DNA of 64,000 nucleotides from Pseudolysinimonas_A sp049651805 (GCF_049651805.1 NZ_JBASCU010000005.1:31494-95493), one strand, 5' to 3'; positions 36,963 through 46,097 are shown, numbered from the stretch's first letter. Numbers and translations are program-made. The notes: a model not told the origin generated them from the letters alone.

Positions 36963-37688
36963 ATGAGGCAGCGTTCTGGGCGGCTCGGGATCGGCATCGT
37001 GGGCGCCGGACGGGTCGGGCCGGTACTCGGGGCCGCGCTCGGCGGGGCCGGGCACGCGATCGTCGGCATCGCCACGGTGTCGGATGCCGGCCGCGAGCGC
37101 GCCGAGGTGTTGCTGCCGGGCGTGCCGGTGCTCACGGTGCCCGAGGTGATCGAGCGTGCCGAGCTCGTGCTGCTGGCGGTTCCGGCCGCCGAACTCGAAG
37201 CCCTCGTGAGCGGTCTCGCCGCGACCGGGGCGTGGCAGCCCGGGCAACTCGTCGTGCACACGGCCGCCGAGTACGGCATCGGAGTGCTCGCCCCGGCGAC
37301 CGCAGCCGGCGTGATCCCGCTCGCCCTGCATCCGGCGATGGCTTTCACCGGCACGAGCCTCGACCTGGTGCGACTGCGCGAGTCGTGGTTCGCCGTGACG
37401 GCTCCGACGCCGGTGCTGCCCATCGGTCAGGCCCTCGTCGTCGAGATGGGTGCCGAGCCGATGGTCATCGCCGAAGCCGACCGCCCGGCCTACGCCGACG
37501 CCATTTCGGCCGCCACCGAGTTCTCGACGGCGATCGTCGCCCAAGCCGTCGGCACCCTCACCGCGATCGGGGTCGAACGCCCGGGCAGCGTGCTCGGGCC
37601 GCTCGTGCGGTCGGCGGTCGAGAACGCGCTCGGCGCGGCGGGCGCGGCCGACGCCGCTACGATCGACGCGGAGGCACCGGAACAGTGA
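36963..37688 (+). CDS. Rossmann-fold DUF2520 protein adjacent to panC
   Basis: 241 residues. NAD(P)-binding GIVGAGRVGPVLGAALGGAG at the N-terminus, LVLLAVPAAELE, HTAAEYGIGVLAPA and HPAMAFTG, then an all-helical C-terminal domain, as in the ketopantoate-reductase-like DUF2520 family. It overlaps panC by 4 bp. A role in pantothenate synthesis (possibly ketopantoate reduction) is plausible from context but unproven. The ATG is 7 bp after the inverted repeat copy and lacks a strong ribosome site. Confidence 0.85.
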   Translation: MRQRSGRLGIGIVGAGRVGPVLGAALGGAGHAIVGIATVSDAGRERAEVLLPGVPVLTVPEVIERAELVLLAVPAAELEALVSGLAATGAWQPGQLVVHTAAEYGIGVLAPATAAGVIPLALHPAMAFTGTSLDLVRLRESWFAVTAPTPVLPIGQALVVEMGAEPMVIAEADRPAYADAISAATEFSTAIVAQAVGTLTAIGVERPGSVLGPLVRSAVENALGAAGAADAATIDAEAPEQ

Positions 37689-38539
37689 GCAGTCCCGTCG
37701 TCGTCGAGACGATCACCGGCATCCGGTCTGAGCTCGAGGCGCTACGGGCGTCCGGCAAGACCGTCGCCCTCGTGCCGACTCTCGGCGCCCTGCACGACGG
37801 GCACCTCGCGCACGTGACGCGGGCGCGCGAGCTGGCGGATGTCGTGGTGGTGTCGATCTTCGTCAACCCGCTGCAGTTCGGGGCGGATGAAGATCTCGAC
37901 AAGTACCCGCGCGACCTCGACGGCGACCTCGCGAAGCTTCAGCCGTTCGGCGTCGAGTACGTCTTCGTGCCGACCGCCGCCGAGATGTACCCGGGCGGCG
38001 GCACTCAGGTGAAGGTCACCGGCGGTCCGGTCGCGTCGTTGTTGGAAGGCAGATCCCGCCCCGGGCACTTCGACGGCGTGCTCACGGTCGTGGCGAAGCT
38101 GCTGCAGATCGTGCAGCCGCAGCACGTGACCTTCGGACAGAAGGATGCGCAACAACTGTTCCTCGTGCAGCGGATGGTGCGCGACCTCAACATCCCCGTG
38201 AACGTCGAAGTCATCGAGACGGTGCGGGAAGCCGACGGCCTCGCGCTGTCGAGCCGCAACCGCTACCTCGGGCCCAACGAGCGCACGGCGGCCCGAGCGC
38301 TCAGTCGCGCGATCGAGGCAGCCCAGTCGGCATCCGACCGGGGCATCGACACCGTGCTCGCCGCCGCGCAGTCGGTGCTGATGGATGAGAAGCTGGTGAC
38401 CCTCGACTACCTCAAGGTCGTCGACCCGAAGACGTTCCTTCCGGTCGACGACGGCTACCGGGGGCCGGCGCGGGTGCTGATCGCCGCGAAGGTCGGGCCC
38501 GCCCGCCTCATCGACACCGACTCCCTCTATCTGAATTGA
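37685..38539 (+). CDS. panC: Pantoate-beta-alanine ligase (pantothenate synthetase)
   Basis: 284 residues from GTG 37685 (GTGA overlap). VPTLGALHDGHLAHV is the HIGH-like ATP motif, FVNPLQFG and FGQKDAQQLFLVQRMVRDL follow, and LALSSRNRYL is the KMSKS-like motif. It makes pantothenate from pantoate, beta-alanine and ATP. It overlaps the lysS start region by 4 bp. Confidence 0.95.
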   Translation: MSSPVVVETITGIRSELEALRASGKTVALVPTLGALHDGHLAHVTRARELADVVVVSIFVNPLQFGADEDLDKYPRDLDGDLAKLQPFGVEYVFVPTAAEMYPGGGTQVKVTGGPVASLLEGRSRPGHFDGVLTVVAKLLQIVQPQHVTFGQKDAQQLFLVQRMVRDLNIPVNVEVIETVREADGLALSSRNRYLGPNERTAARALSRAIEAAQSASDRGIDTVLAAAQSVLMDEKLVTLDYLKVVDPKTFLPVDDGYRGPARVLIAAKVGPARLIDTDSLYLN

Positions 38540-40044
38540 CTCTCGTGACTGACGAACTGAGCCCCGAAGAAGACATCGCCGAGCAGAAGGCGGTGCGACT
38601 GGGCAAGCGCGCGCGGTTGATCGAGGATGCCGAGTCGGCCGGGGAGGGCGCGTACCCGGTGTCGCTGCCGATCACCCACTCGATTGCCGAGGTGCGGGAG
38701 CAGTTCCCCGACCTCGAAGTCGACGCGCAGACCGGGGTCGTCGTCGGCGTCGCCGGGCGGGTCGTGCACTCGCGCAACACCGGGAAGCTCTGCTTCGCCG
38801 CGCTGCAAGCCGGTGACGGGTCGCGCATCCAGGCGATGGTGTCGCTCGCCGAAGTCGGCGACGGGCAGCTTGAGCGCTGGAAAGATCTCGTCGACCTCGG
38901 CGACTTCGTCTTCGTCGCAGGGGAGGTCATCTCGAGCCGCCGGGGGGAGCTCAGCATCCTCGTCGCCGACTGGAAGATGGCATCCAAGGCGCTCATGCCG
39001 CTGCCCAACCTGCACACCGAGCTCTCCGACGAGACCCGGATGCGGCAGCGCTACCTCGACCTGATCACCCGGGAGCAGGCCCGTACGACCGTGCGCGCTC
39101 GGGCGACGGCGGTCGCGAGCCTGCGCGCGACGTTCGCGGCGCACGACTTCCTCGAGGTCGAGACGCCGATGCTTCAGACGATCCACGGGGGAGCATCCGC
39201 TCGACCGTTCGTGACGCACAGCAACGCGTTCGACACCGAACTGTTCCTGCGCATCGCGCCGGAGCTCTTCCTCAAGCGCGCCGTCGTGGGCGGGTTGGAG
39301 CGGGTGTTCGAGATCAACCGCAACTTCCGCAACGAGGGCGCCGACTCCACCCACAGCCCCGAGTTCGCGATGCTCGAGGCGTATCAGGCTTACGGCGACT
39401 ACACCTCGATCGCCGACCTCACGCAGGAGCTCGTGCAGAACGCCGCCATGGCGGTGTCGGGGTCGCACGTCGTGACCTGGGCCGACGGCACCGAGTTCGA
39501 CCTCGGCGGGGAGTGGGCGCGGCTGCCGATGTACGCGTCGCTGTCGGACGCCGCCGGCGTCGAGATCACGCCGCAGACCGAGCTGTCGGAACTCGCCGCG
39601 CTCGCTGACAAGGCCGGCGTCGAGGTGCACCTCCCCACCCACGGCAAGTACGTCGAAGAGCTGTGGGAGCACTTCGTGAAGCCCGGGCTGGTCGCCCCGA
39701 CCTTCGTCATGGACTTCCCCGTCGACACTTCGCCGCTCGTGCGCGATCACCGCCGCATCCCGGGCGTCGTCGAGAAGTGGGACCTCTACGTGCGCGGCTT
39801 CGAGCTCGCGACCGGCTATTCCGAACTCGTCGACCCCGTCATCCAGCGCGAGCGCTTCGTCGAGCAGGCCAAGCAGGGCGCGCGCGGCGACGTCGAGGCG
39901 ATGCGACTCGACGAGGAGTTCCTGCGGGCGATGGAGCACGGGATGCCGCCGATGGGTGGAATGGGCATGGGAATCGACCGAATGTTGATGGCGATCACCG
40001 GCCTCGGCATCCGCGAAACCATTCTGTTCCCGCTCGTCAAATAG
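38536..40044 (+). CDS. lysS: Lysyl-tRNA synthetase (class II)
   Basis: 502 residues if TTG 38536 is used (overlapping the panC stop); GTG 38545 is an equally reasonable start. An OB-fold anticodon-binding domain (about 60-165) precedes the class II core: motif 2 FEINRNFRNEGADSTHSPEF and motif 3 GMGMGIDRMLMAITG near the C-terminus. It charges tRNA-Lys. It is co-transcribed with DUF2520 and panC. Confidence 0.95.
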   Translation: MTLVTDELSPEEDIAEQKAVRLGKRARLIEDAESAGEGAYPVSLPITHSIAEVREQFPDLEVDAQTGVVVGVAGRVVHSRNTGKLCFAALQAGDGSRIQAMVSLAEVGDGQLERWKDLVDLGDFVFVAGEVISSRRGELSILVADWKMASKALMPLPNLHTELSDETRMRQRYLDLITREQARTTVRARATAVASLRATFAAHDFLEVETPMLQTIHGGASARPFVTHSNAFDTELFLRIAPELFLKRAVVGGLERVFEINRNFRNEGADSTHSPEFAMLEAYQAYGDYTSIADLTQELVQNAAMAVSGSHVVTWADGTEFDLGGEWARLPMYASLSDAAGVEITPQTELSELAALADKAGVEVHLPTHGKYVEELWEHFVKPGLVAPTFVMDFPVDTSPLVRDHRRIPGVVEKWDLYVRGFELATGYSELVDPVIQRERFVEQAKQGARGDVEAMRLDEEFLRAMEHGMPPMGGMGMGIDRMLMAITGLGIRETILFPLVK

Positions 40045-40083
40045 CGGTCCCCGGGTCCTCCATTCGGCGGACAGACCCGTTGT

Positions 40084-40142
40084 TGCAGGTGAGGACAGCT
40101 TGAGGATAGAGTCGCGCTGACCCCTCCCCCGAAGTGGGGTCG
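40084..40142 (+). promoter_or_regulatory. Candidate promoter and leader hairpin of the surface-protein gene
   Basis: TTGCAG (40084-40089) and TAGAGT (40108-40113) are separated by 18 bp. A GACCCC/GGGGTC hairpin follows (40120-40125, 40137-40142), leaving a leader of about 100 nt before GTG 40221. Confidence 0.45.
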
Positions 40143-40220
40143 CCAGTCCCCCCTGCATCAGAGTGGGCACCCACCGAACCAAGTGCCGTTCTCGCCCCCA
40201 CGAGACCGGAGTCTTACCCC

Positions 40221-43200
40221 GTGACGGCACTGTCCGCTGCCCCCGCGCGTCGCCGCGGAGCGTTTGTCGCGCTCCCCGCACTCATCGCCGCCCTCCTTGC
40301 GCCGCTCGCCTTCGCAACGCCCGCATCCGCGGCGACCGTCGATGGCCTCGTGACCGGATTCCAGATCGACGGCAATAAGACCGCCGCGGCCGTGACGCCC
40401 GTGCAGTCGACGTTCGACTGGGGGAACTTCCTGAGCGTTCCGGCCGCCGACGGCGCGTACACCTTTACGCCGACTGGCCCGTACACGACCGCCGGCGGCT
40501 TCTCGTCCACCGGCATCGTCGATGCGAGCTTCTATTGGGACAACGGCACCCTCGCCGAGGCCTGCGACGGCAGCGACCCGGCCTCGGCCTTCCCGGGCAG
40601 CGTCAAGCCCAAGGACAACCCGTGGGTGCAGGGCCCCTCGAACGTCAACGCGAAGTCGGACGGCTGTAGCTCGGGCGGCGCCTACGAGGTCATCACCGAC
40701 GACGAGGGCGTCGACCACTACGTCTTCTACCAGTACTGGACCCGGCTCTCCGGCAATGGCGACATGAGCCTGTACCAGTTGCTGGAAGGCGCCGACCCCG
40801 GGCGCTGTGACGACATCCTCGTCGAGTTCAACTACAACTCGCCCACCAACAAGCTGGGCGCGCAGACGCAGGTCAACATCCTGCAATGGACGCCGACGGT
40901 CGCCGCGCCCGCAGGCTGCGATCCGGCCGACCCCGGCACCTGGACGACGCTTCAGGCGAACTTCCCGCACGACGCGGTGGTCGGCGTGCGCACGGAGGGC
41001 CCGGCCCTTCCCGGCGAGCCCGAGACGTTCGGTGAGATCGCGATCGACCTCACCTTCGGCAACCTCTTCGACGAGGACGGCTGCACGTCGTTCGAGGGCG
41101 GCGGCTACGTCACCCGCACGGGCAACAGCTCGACCGCCGAACTCATCGACGCCGTCGGCCCGGGCAGCAGCCCGCTCACGATCAGCAACTGCGGCGTGAT
41201 CGAGATCACGAAGGCGTCCGACCCCGAAGACCTCGCCTCCGAGGCCGACTTCGGCTACGAGCTGGTGCGGTCCGACACCGGTGTCGTCTCCGACGACACC
41301 CTCCTGGGTCTCGACGACCAGGACGCCGAGCTCACCAACACCTACACCGGCACCGCCGACCACGGCATCGCCGGCTCGCTCGGCATCGGCGACACCCACA
41401 CCTGGGGGCCGATCTTCGCCGGCGACTACGACCTCACCGAGACGATCGATGGGGCCGACCCGTTCGAGCTGCAGTCGATCGTCTGCACCGTGACCGACCC
41501 GAGCACGGGCCAGGCTGTCGTCGTGACTGTCGTCGATGACGGCGAGGACCTGGACGAGGACATCCCGGTCTTCGTCGGCGAGACCACCGCGTGCGTCATC
41601 ACGAACGCCGCCGACCCGGCGAGCCTCGAGCTCGAGAAGACCGTGACGGGCGTCGACGACGGCGTCGTGTGGTCGTTCGACGTCACGATCAGCCCCGACC
41701 CGCAGAGCGGCTCGGCGACGCAGACCGTATCGGGCACCGGCGCGGGCACCGACAACGTCACGTGGGACGACCTGCTTCCGGGTGAGACCTACACCGTGGC
41801 CGAGACCGCGGTGGACGGCTGGACCGAGGGCGAGATCACCTGCGAGGTCGACGGGGGCGAACTCGACGACGCGAGCACCGACGACGGCTTCCAGTTCGTC
41901 GCGGCCCCGGGTCTCGCGCTCGAGTGCGCGCTCACCAACACCGCCGACCCCGGGCAGATCGTCGTCACCAAGACCGCGGTCGGCGGCGACGGCGTGTTCG
42001 AGTTCGAGCTGACGCCGCTCGACGACCCGGAGGCCGACCCGCTCAGCCAGTCGGCGACGACCGTCGGCGGCACGGGAACGGCGACGTTCTCCGACATCCT
42101 CCCCGGCTCGCGGTTCGCGATCGCCGAAGTCGACCCCGGCTCGTCGTGGACGGCCGGCGACCTGACCTGCGAGGTGACTCCTGCGGGCTCGAACGAGTCG
42201 GCCGAGATCGATGTCGACGACTTCACCGTCGACCCCGGAGATGCGATCGCCTGTGCGATCACGAATACCGCCAAGGGCACGATCACCGTCGTGAAGAACG
42301 TCACGGGCGCCGATGACACCTTCTCGTTCACCGGAAGCTGGCTCACCCCCGAGGACGACTTCACGATCACCACCGACTCGGGCACCGAGACGAAAACGTT
42401 CGACAACATCCTCGCCGGCTCGTACACACTCGCCGAGGTGCTCGGCGACGGCTATGACGGGGTCGGGCTGTCCTGCGTCGAAACCGACACGAACGACTCG
42501 TCGGTCTCGGTGCCGACGCTCACGGCGTCGCTCGTACTTCAGCCCGGTGAGACCATAACCTGCACGTACACCAACTCCGAGTGGGGCGTGCTGGTCGTCG
42601 ACAAGGTGACTGTGCCGGGCAGCTCCCAGCAGGACTTCCAGTTCGAGTGGACTCCCGCGGGCGACCCCGACAGCGACACCGACTTCGCGCTCGCCAACGC
42701 AACGGATGCCTACAGCAGCGGCGCGCTCGCCCCCGGCGACTACGTCGTCAGCGAGATCGGAGAGGTCAAGGGCTGGGTCCTGACCGGGCTGGTCTGCACC
42801 GATACCGCCGGCGATGACACGGAGCCTGTGGTCTACGGTGCCTCGGCGACGGTTCACGTCGGGCTTGGCGAGACGGTCACCTGCACGTTCACCAACGCGC
42901 AGCGCGGGCCGCTCACCTTCGACAAGGTCGTCGCACCCGGTTCGCCGGTCAACAACGGCGACGGCACCTGGACGATCGAATACGACCTCACGGTGACGAG
43001 CGGGTCGAACATCCCCGAGGACTACGACCTCGAGGACGAACTCGACTTCGGTGCCGGCATCCTGCCGACTGCCGCGGGGGTCACCTCGAACAACGGCGTC
43101 ACCGTCAACGCAGGGTGGGACGGCGTCGGCGACATCGTCGTGGCGACGGGAGCGACCATCCCGGCGCTCGGCTCGCACACCTACACGGTCACGGTGACCG

Positions 43201-43913
43201 CCGAGGTCGAGGCCGAACTCGATCCCGACGCCGCTGACTGCCAGGTCGCCGACGGTGAGGGTTCCGGCTTCCTCAACGCGGGCTCGATCGACTTCTGGAG
43301 CGGTACCGACACGGATGACGCGTGCGCCGCCCTGCCGATCTCCGACCTGGAGATCACCAAGGACGCGCCGTTCTCGGTCGACTTCGAGCCGGCCGTCGGG
43401 CCGACCGAATTCGACTACGAAGTCTTCGTCGAGAACCTCGGTCCCGACACGGCGTACGACGTTGTGTTGGAGGATCCGCTTCCTGCGGACCTGGACTTCG
43501 TCTCCGCCACCGGCACGGATGCCGTCTGCGGCTTCGCGGCGGGCGTCGTGACGTGCGAGCTCGGCGACCTGGCCGTCGGCGAGACGCGCACGGTGACAAT
43601 CACCGTCTCGATCCCGGTGGACTATCCGATCGACGAGGAGGCGGTGTCATTCCGGATCGACAACGTCGCCACGACATCCACGATCACGCCGGAGAGCGAC
43701 CTGACGAACAACGAGGATGACGCCGAAACCACGGTGCTCGTCACGTTGCCGCTGCCGCCCGAGGATCCCGAAGATCCTGAGCTGCCGACCCTGGCACTCA
43801 CGGGTGCGGCGATCGGTGTCGCGACGCAGCTCGCACTGAGTCTGCTCGCGGTCGGGCTGGCGTTCACGGCGATGTCGCTGCGGCGTCGGGCGAGCGGTCG
43901 TCACGCCGTATAG
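40221..43913 (+). CDS. Cell-wall-anchored surface protein with CnaB-like and DUF11-like repeats
   Basis: 1230 residues from GTG 40221, where the signal peptide begins; the frame is open from 40134. Residues ~35-325 form a unique Cys-containing head. Five repeats follow (about 327-900), each starting with a Lys strand (ITKASD, LEKTVTG, VTKTAVG, VVKNVTG, VDKVTVP), with a central Glu (for example VAETAV, IAEVDP, LAEVLG) and ending C-x-[ITY]-TN: the Lys/Glu/Asn layout of CnaB/SpaA isopeptide domains. Two DUF11-like repeats come next. The C-terminus has LALTG (1191-1195), a membrane helix and an RRR tail, a class E sortase signal. No sortase is in the window. Confidence 0.88.
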   Translation: MTALSAAPARRRGAFVALPALIAALLAPLAFATPASAATVDGLVTGFQIDGNKTAAAVTPVQSTFDWGNFLSVPAADGAYTFTPTGPYTTAGGFSSTGIVDASFYWDNGTLAEACDGSDPASAFPGSVKPKDNPWVQGPSNVNAKSDGCSSGGAYEVITDDEGVDHYVFYQYWTRLSGNGDMSLYQLLEGADPGRCDDILVEFNYNSPTNKLGAQTQVNILQWTPTVAAPAGCDPADPGTWTTLQANFPHDAVVGVRTEGPALPGEPETFGEIAIDLTFGNLFDEDGCTSFEGGGYVTRTGNSSTAELIDAVGPGSSPLTISNCGVIEITKASDPEDLASEADFGYELVRSDTGVVSDDTLLGLDDQDAELTNTYTGTADHGIAGSLGIGDTHTWGPIFAGDYDLTETIDGADPFELQSIVCTVTDPSTGQAVVVTVVDDGEDLDEDIPVFVGETTACVITNAADPASLELEKTVTGVDDGVVWSFDVTISPDPQSGSATQTVSGTGAGTDNVTWDDLLPGETYTVAETAVDGWTEGEITCEVDGGELDDASTDDGFQFVAAPGLALECALTNTADPGQIVVTKTAVGGDGVFEFELTPLDDPEADPLSQSATTVGGTGTATFSDILPGSRFAIAEVDPGSSWTAGDLTCEVTPAGSNESAEIDVDDFTVDPGDAIACAITNTAKGTITVVKNVTGADDTFSFTGSWLTPEDDFTITTDSGTETKTFDNILAGSYTLAEVLGDGYDGVGLSCVETDTNDSSVSVPTLTASLVLQPGETITCTYTNSEWGVLVVDKVTVPGSSQQDFQFEWTPAGDPDSDTDFALANATDAYSSGALAPGDYVVSEIGEVKGWVLTGLVCTDTAGDDTEPVVYGASATVHVGLGETVTCTFTNAQRGPLTFDKVVAPGSPVNNGDGTWTIEYDLTVTSGSNIPEDYDLEDELDFGAGILPTAAGVTSNNGVTVNAGWDGVGDIVVATGATIPALGSHTYTVTVTAEVEAELDPDAADCQVADGEGSGFLNAGSIDFWSGTDTDDACAALPISDLEITKDAPFSVDFEPAVGPTEFDYEVFVENLGPDTAYDVVLEDPLPADLDFVSATGTDAVCGFAAGVVTCELGDLAVGETRTVTITVSIPVDYPIDEEAVSFRIDNVATTSTITPESDLTNNEDDAETTVLVTLPLPPEDPEDPELPTLALTGAAIGVATQLALSLLAVGLAFTAMSLRRRASGRHAV

Positions 43914-44035
43914 CCACCGCAGAGCTGCGGCGCAAAAGCTGAGGGCTACCCCCGAACGGGCGGTGGTAGTCGCAGGTCGCCCTCGGTAGCCTGCGAGAAC
44001 CCCCATCCTTTCCGCCCCCGCCTAAGGAAACTCCC

Positions 44036-44650
44036 GTGCCGATCAACCCGGCCCGGCGCGTCCCCGCGATGATTGCGCTTGCCGTTCTCGTCGGCGTCGG
44101 ATTCGCCTCGACCCCGGCTCCAGCGCGGGCCGCGGATGGGCCGGTGGCCGTTCCGGTCAGCCCCGTGGATGAGGCGCTCTTCGTCGAAGGGGATCTTGAG
44201 TTCATGTGGTCTACCCCCCGCACTGCTGTCGACTACGAGTTGCGGGCGGGCCTTGACGGCCGGGTCGACGACGCGGGCGCACTCGTCGACGCGCCGTCGA
44301 CAACGACGGTGCTGACCTCGACCCCGGCGCTCGCGGTCAGCGGGCTCCCCGAGGGCACCTACTCCTGGCAGGTGCGGGCCCGTGACGCCTCGGGGGAGCC
44401 CGGCCCGTGGTCGGGCGTGCGGACGGTGACGGTCGATCTGCCGGGCGACGGCGGCGGGCTACAGCTCGAGACGCTCGCCCTGGACGACTACGTCGTCGAG
44501 CAGGCGCCGGCCGCGCCGACCGCGCCGGCCGCGGCATCCACCGGCCCCGGCGCCGTCGGCATCCTGTCCATCGCGATCGCGACGGCCTTCTCCCTGCTGT
44601 TGCTCGGCGCCGTCGTGCTCCGAGCGGCGGCTGTTAGGGTTCGAACGTGA
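44036..44650 (+). CDS. Secreted membrane-anchored protein with Fn3-like domain
   Basis: 204 residues from GTG 44036, preceded by AAGGAAA. A signal peptide (about 1-32, cleaving after ARA) leads to an Ig/Fn3-like beta domain (VPVSPVDEALFVEGDLEFMW through GLPEGTYSWQVRARDASG, about 35-130), an Ala/Pro-rich linker and a C-terminal membrane helix with a short Arg tail. There is no LPXTG or LAXTG motif, unlike the preceding surface protein. Function is unknown; it may work with the surface protein. Confidence 0.78.
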   Translation: MPINPARRVPAMIALAVLVGVGFASTPAPARAADGPVAVPVSPVDEALFVEGDLEFMWSTPRTAVDYELRAGLDGRVDDAGALVDAPSTTTVLTSTPALAVSGLPEGTYSWQVRARDASGEPGPWSGVRTVTVDLPGDGGGLQLETLALDDYVVEQAPAAPTAPAAASTGPGAVGILSIAIATAFSLLLLGAVVLRAAAVRVRT

Positions 44651-44784
44651 GCGACAAGACGCCCCGCACCCCCGGCGAGAAGCCGCAGATCTCCCCCGCC
44701 CGCATCACGGTGTGGATCGCCGTCGCCGGTATCGGCCTCTTCCTGCTGATCAGCGGCATCGTCGGCATCATCGCCAAGGGCTGA
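44647..44784 (+). CDS. Small membrane protein (45 aa)
   Basis: GTG 44647 overlaps the end of the Fn3-like gene by 4 bp. The protein has a basic N-terminus (MSDKTPRTPGEKPQISPAR) and one membrane helix (about 21-42). The coupling and the next coupled gene support it as real. No family recognised. Confidence 0.7.
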   Translation: MSDKTPRTPGEKPQISPARITVWIAVAGIGLFLLISGIVGIIAKG

Positions 44785-44873
44785 TGGATCGCCGCACCTC
44801 CCGTCTGGCGATGCTGGCCGGACTGACCCTCATCGTCGGCATCGTCGTCGGCGCCTGGGTTCTCGCGCAGTAG
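44784..44873 (+). CDS. Very small membrane protein (29 aa)
   Basis: ATG 44784 overlaps the previous stop by 1 bp (TGATG). It encodes MDRRTSRLAMLAGLTLIVGI and then a short helix ending VLAQ: an Arg-rich start and one membrane helix. The coupled pair resembles small envelope peptides; function is unknown. Confidence 0.6.
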   Translation: MDRRTSRLAMLAGLTLIVGIVVGAWVLAQ

Positions 44874-44944
44874 CCGGGCTTCGCAGTCGCCGGCTGTCGT
44901 CCTCCGGGCTGTCGCGATCCGGCGACGGATGCGGGTGCGAGTGA

Positions 44945-45025
44945 CCATTTGCAGGAAAATTCGGGGCCGCGCCCCCTGATTTCCCCGGGCAGCCGGCGGT
45001 CGTGTCCTTCCCTTCCTGCAAACGG
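44945..45025. repeat. 81-bp repeat element (family 2), left of the DUF559 gene
   Basis: 13-bp inverted ends CCATTTGCAGGAA (44945-44957) and TTCCTGCAAACGG (45013-45025), one mismatch. It has the same length as the copy at 45967 and shares the interior block GGGCAGCCG and a nearby TGTC in the same orientation, so the two are direct repeats of each other. Confidence 0.8.
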
Positions 45026-45090
45026 CGCCTTCATCCACAGAGGTTGGGTTGGCCGACCCAGACGGATGCGGAGACATCGATTCTGACGGG

Positions 45091-45957
45091 ATGACTGACA
45101 TCGATGACGAAATCCGACGATTGGGCGGCGCGGCGAAGACTGTTGAGCTCCGCATGGCTGGATTCAGCAAGTCCCAGCTGTCGGCGGCGGTTCGAACGCG
45201 CAGGCTATTGCGACCGCGAAAGGCCTGGTACGTGTTGCCGTCGACACCGCCAGCATTGGCGGCAGCAGTCCGGGTCGGCGGTCGTGCCACCTGTGTCACG
45301 GCATTGCACCATCACGAGGTGTGGCTGACCGACCACATCCCCTTGGTGCATGTGGCGGTGCACCGATCGGCGAGCCGGCTCCGCGCGGTGTCCAATCTGC
45401 GCGAACGGCAAACGGCAGTGTGCGACGCCATCGTGCACTGGGCCGACACCCCGCGCCCGCGGCTCGCGACGGGATCACGACTGTTCGAGCCGCCGGCGGC
45501 GGTGCTACGGGATGTCATCGGGTGTCTGAGAGGCGAAGAACTCCTCGCGACCATCGAGTCGGCTCTCAATCTCCGTTACATCAGCGCGAGCGAATGGACG
45601 GCCCTTCTGGCTGGGATGTCGCGCGTCGAGCAAGCGTTCCTCGAGCAGGCTTCAGGGTTGTCGGGGAGCGGGGTCGAAACGCTCTTCGTCTCAAGGATCC
45701 GCCGCCTCGGATTACGGGTTCGACAGCAGGTACAGATCGGCCCCGACCGAGTAGACGCGGTCATCGGGGACCGGCTGGTCGTCGAACTCGACGGGGCGAA
45801 GTTCCACGACCCACATGTCGATCGCATGCGCGACGCACGCCTCGTGATCGCCGATCGTCATGTGTTGCGCTTCGACTACTGGCAGGTGCTCTACGACTGG
45901 CGCACAGTGGAGCAGGCCGTGCTCGCGGCGATCATCCGAGGTGACCACCTCTGGTGA
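45091..45957 (+). CDS. AbiEi-like winged-helix / DUF559 (VSR-like) endonuclease-fold protein
   Basis: 288 residues from ATG 45091 (TTG 45049 would add 14 residues). The N-terminal part (about 1-90) resembles the AbiEi antitoxin-like winged helix, with LLRPRKAWYVLPS. The C-terminal part shows a PD-(D/E)XK layout: ETLF, then DRVDAVIGDRLVVELDGAKFH and DRMRDARL, as in DUF559 very-short-patch-repair-like nucleases. Such orphan genes are common in Actinobacteria and of unproven function (repair or defence). G+C looks lower than in the neighbours. The gene is framed by two related 81-bp repeats. Confidence 0.8.
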   Translation: MTDIDDEIRRLGGAAKTVELRMAGFSKSQLSAAVRTRRLLRPRKAWYVLPSTPPALAAAVRVGGRATCVTALHHHEVWLTDHIPLVHVAVHRSASRLRAVSNLRERQTAVCDAIVHWADTPRPRLATGSRLFEPPAAVLRDVIGCLRGEELLATIESALNLRYISASEWTALLAGMSRVEQAFLEQASGLSGSGVETLFVSRIRRLGLRVRQQVQIGPDRVDAVIGDRLVVELDGAKFHDPHVDRMRDARLVIADRHVLRFDYWQVLYDWRTVEQAVLAAIIRGDHLW

Positions 45958-45966
45958 CCCACCTTC

Positions 45967-46047
45967 CCGTTTGCAGGAAAGATGCCCGGCAATCTGCCGT
46001 TCCGTAGGGCAGCCGCCCCACTTGTCACCGAAGCTTCCTGCAAACGG
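45967..46047. repeat. 81-bp repeat element (family 2), right of the DUF559 gene
   Basis: Perfect 13-bp inverted ends CCGTTTGCAGGAA (45967-45979) and TTCCTGCAAACGG (46035-46047). It begins 9 bp after the DUF559 stop and is offset 1022 bp from the left copy. Confidence 0.85.
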
Positions 46048-46097
46048 TCAACCCGACCCCGCAGAGCGACATGAGACACGACGGCTAACCTGGAGTC

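Noticed and set aside
40158..43178. 1006-residue minus-strand open frame opposite the surface-protein gene
   Set aside because: Low-complexity Arg/Asp/Val/Gly translation caused by the codon pattern of the repeats on the plus strand; the plus-strand gene has a signal peptide, repeats and a sorting signal.
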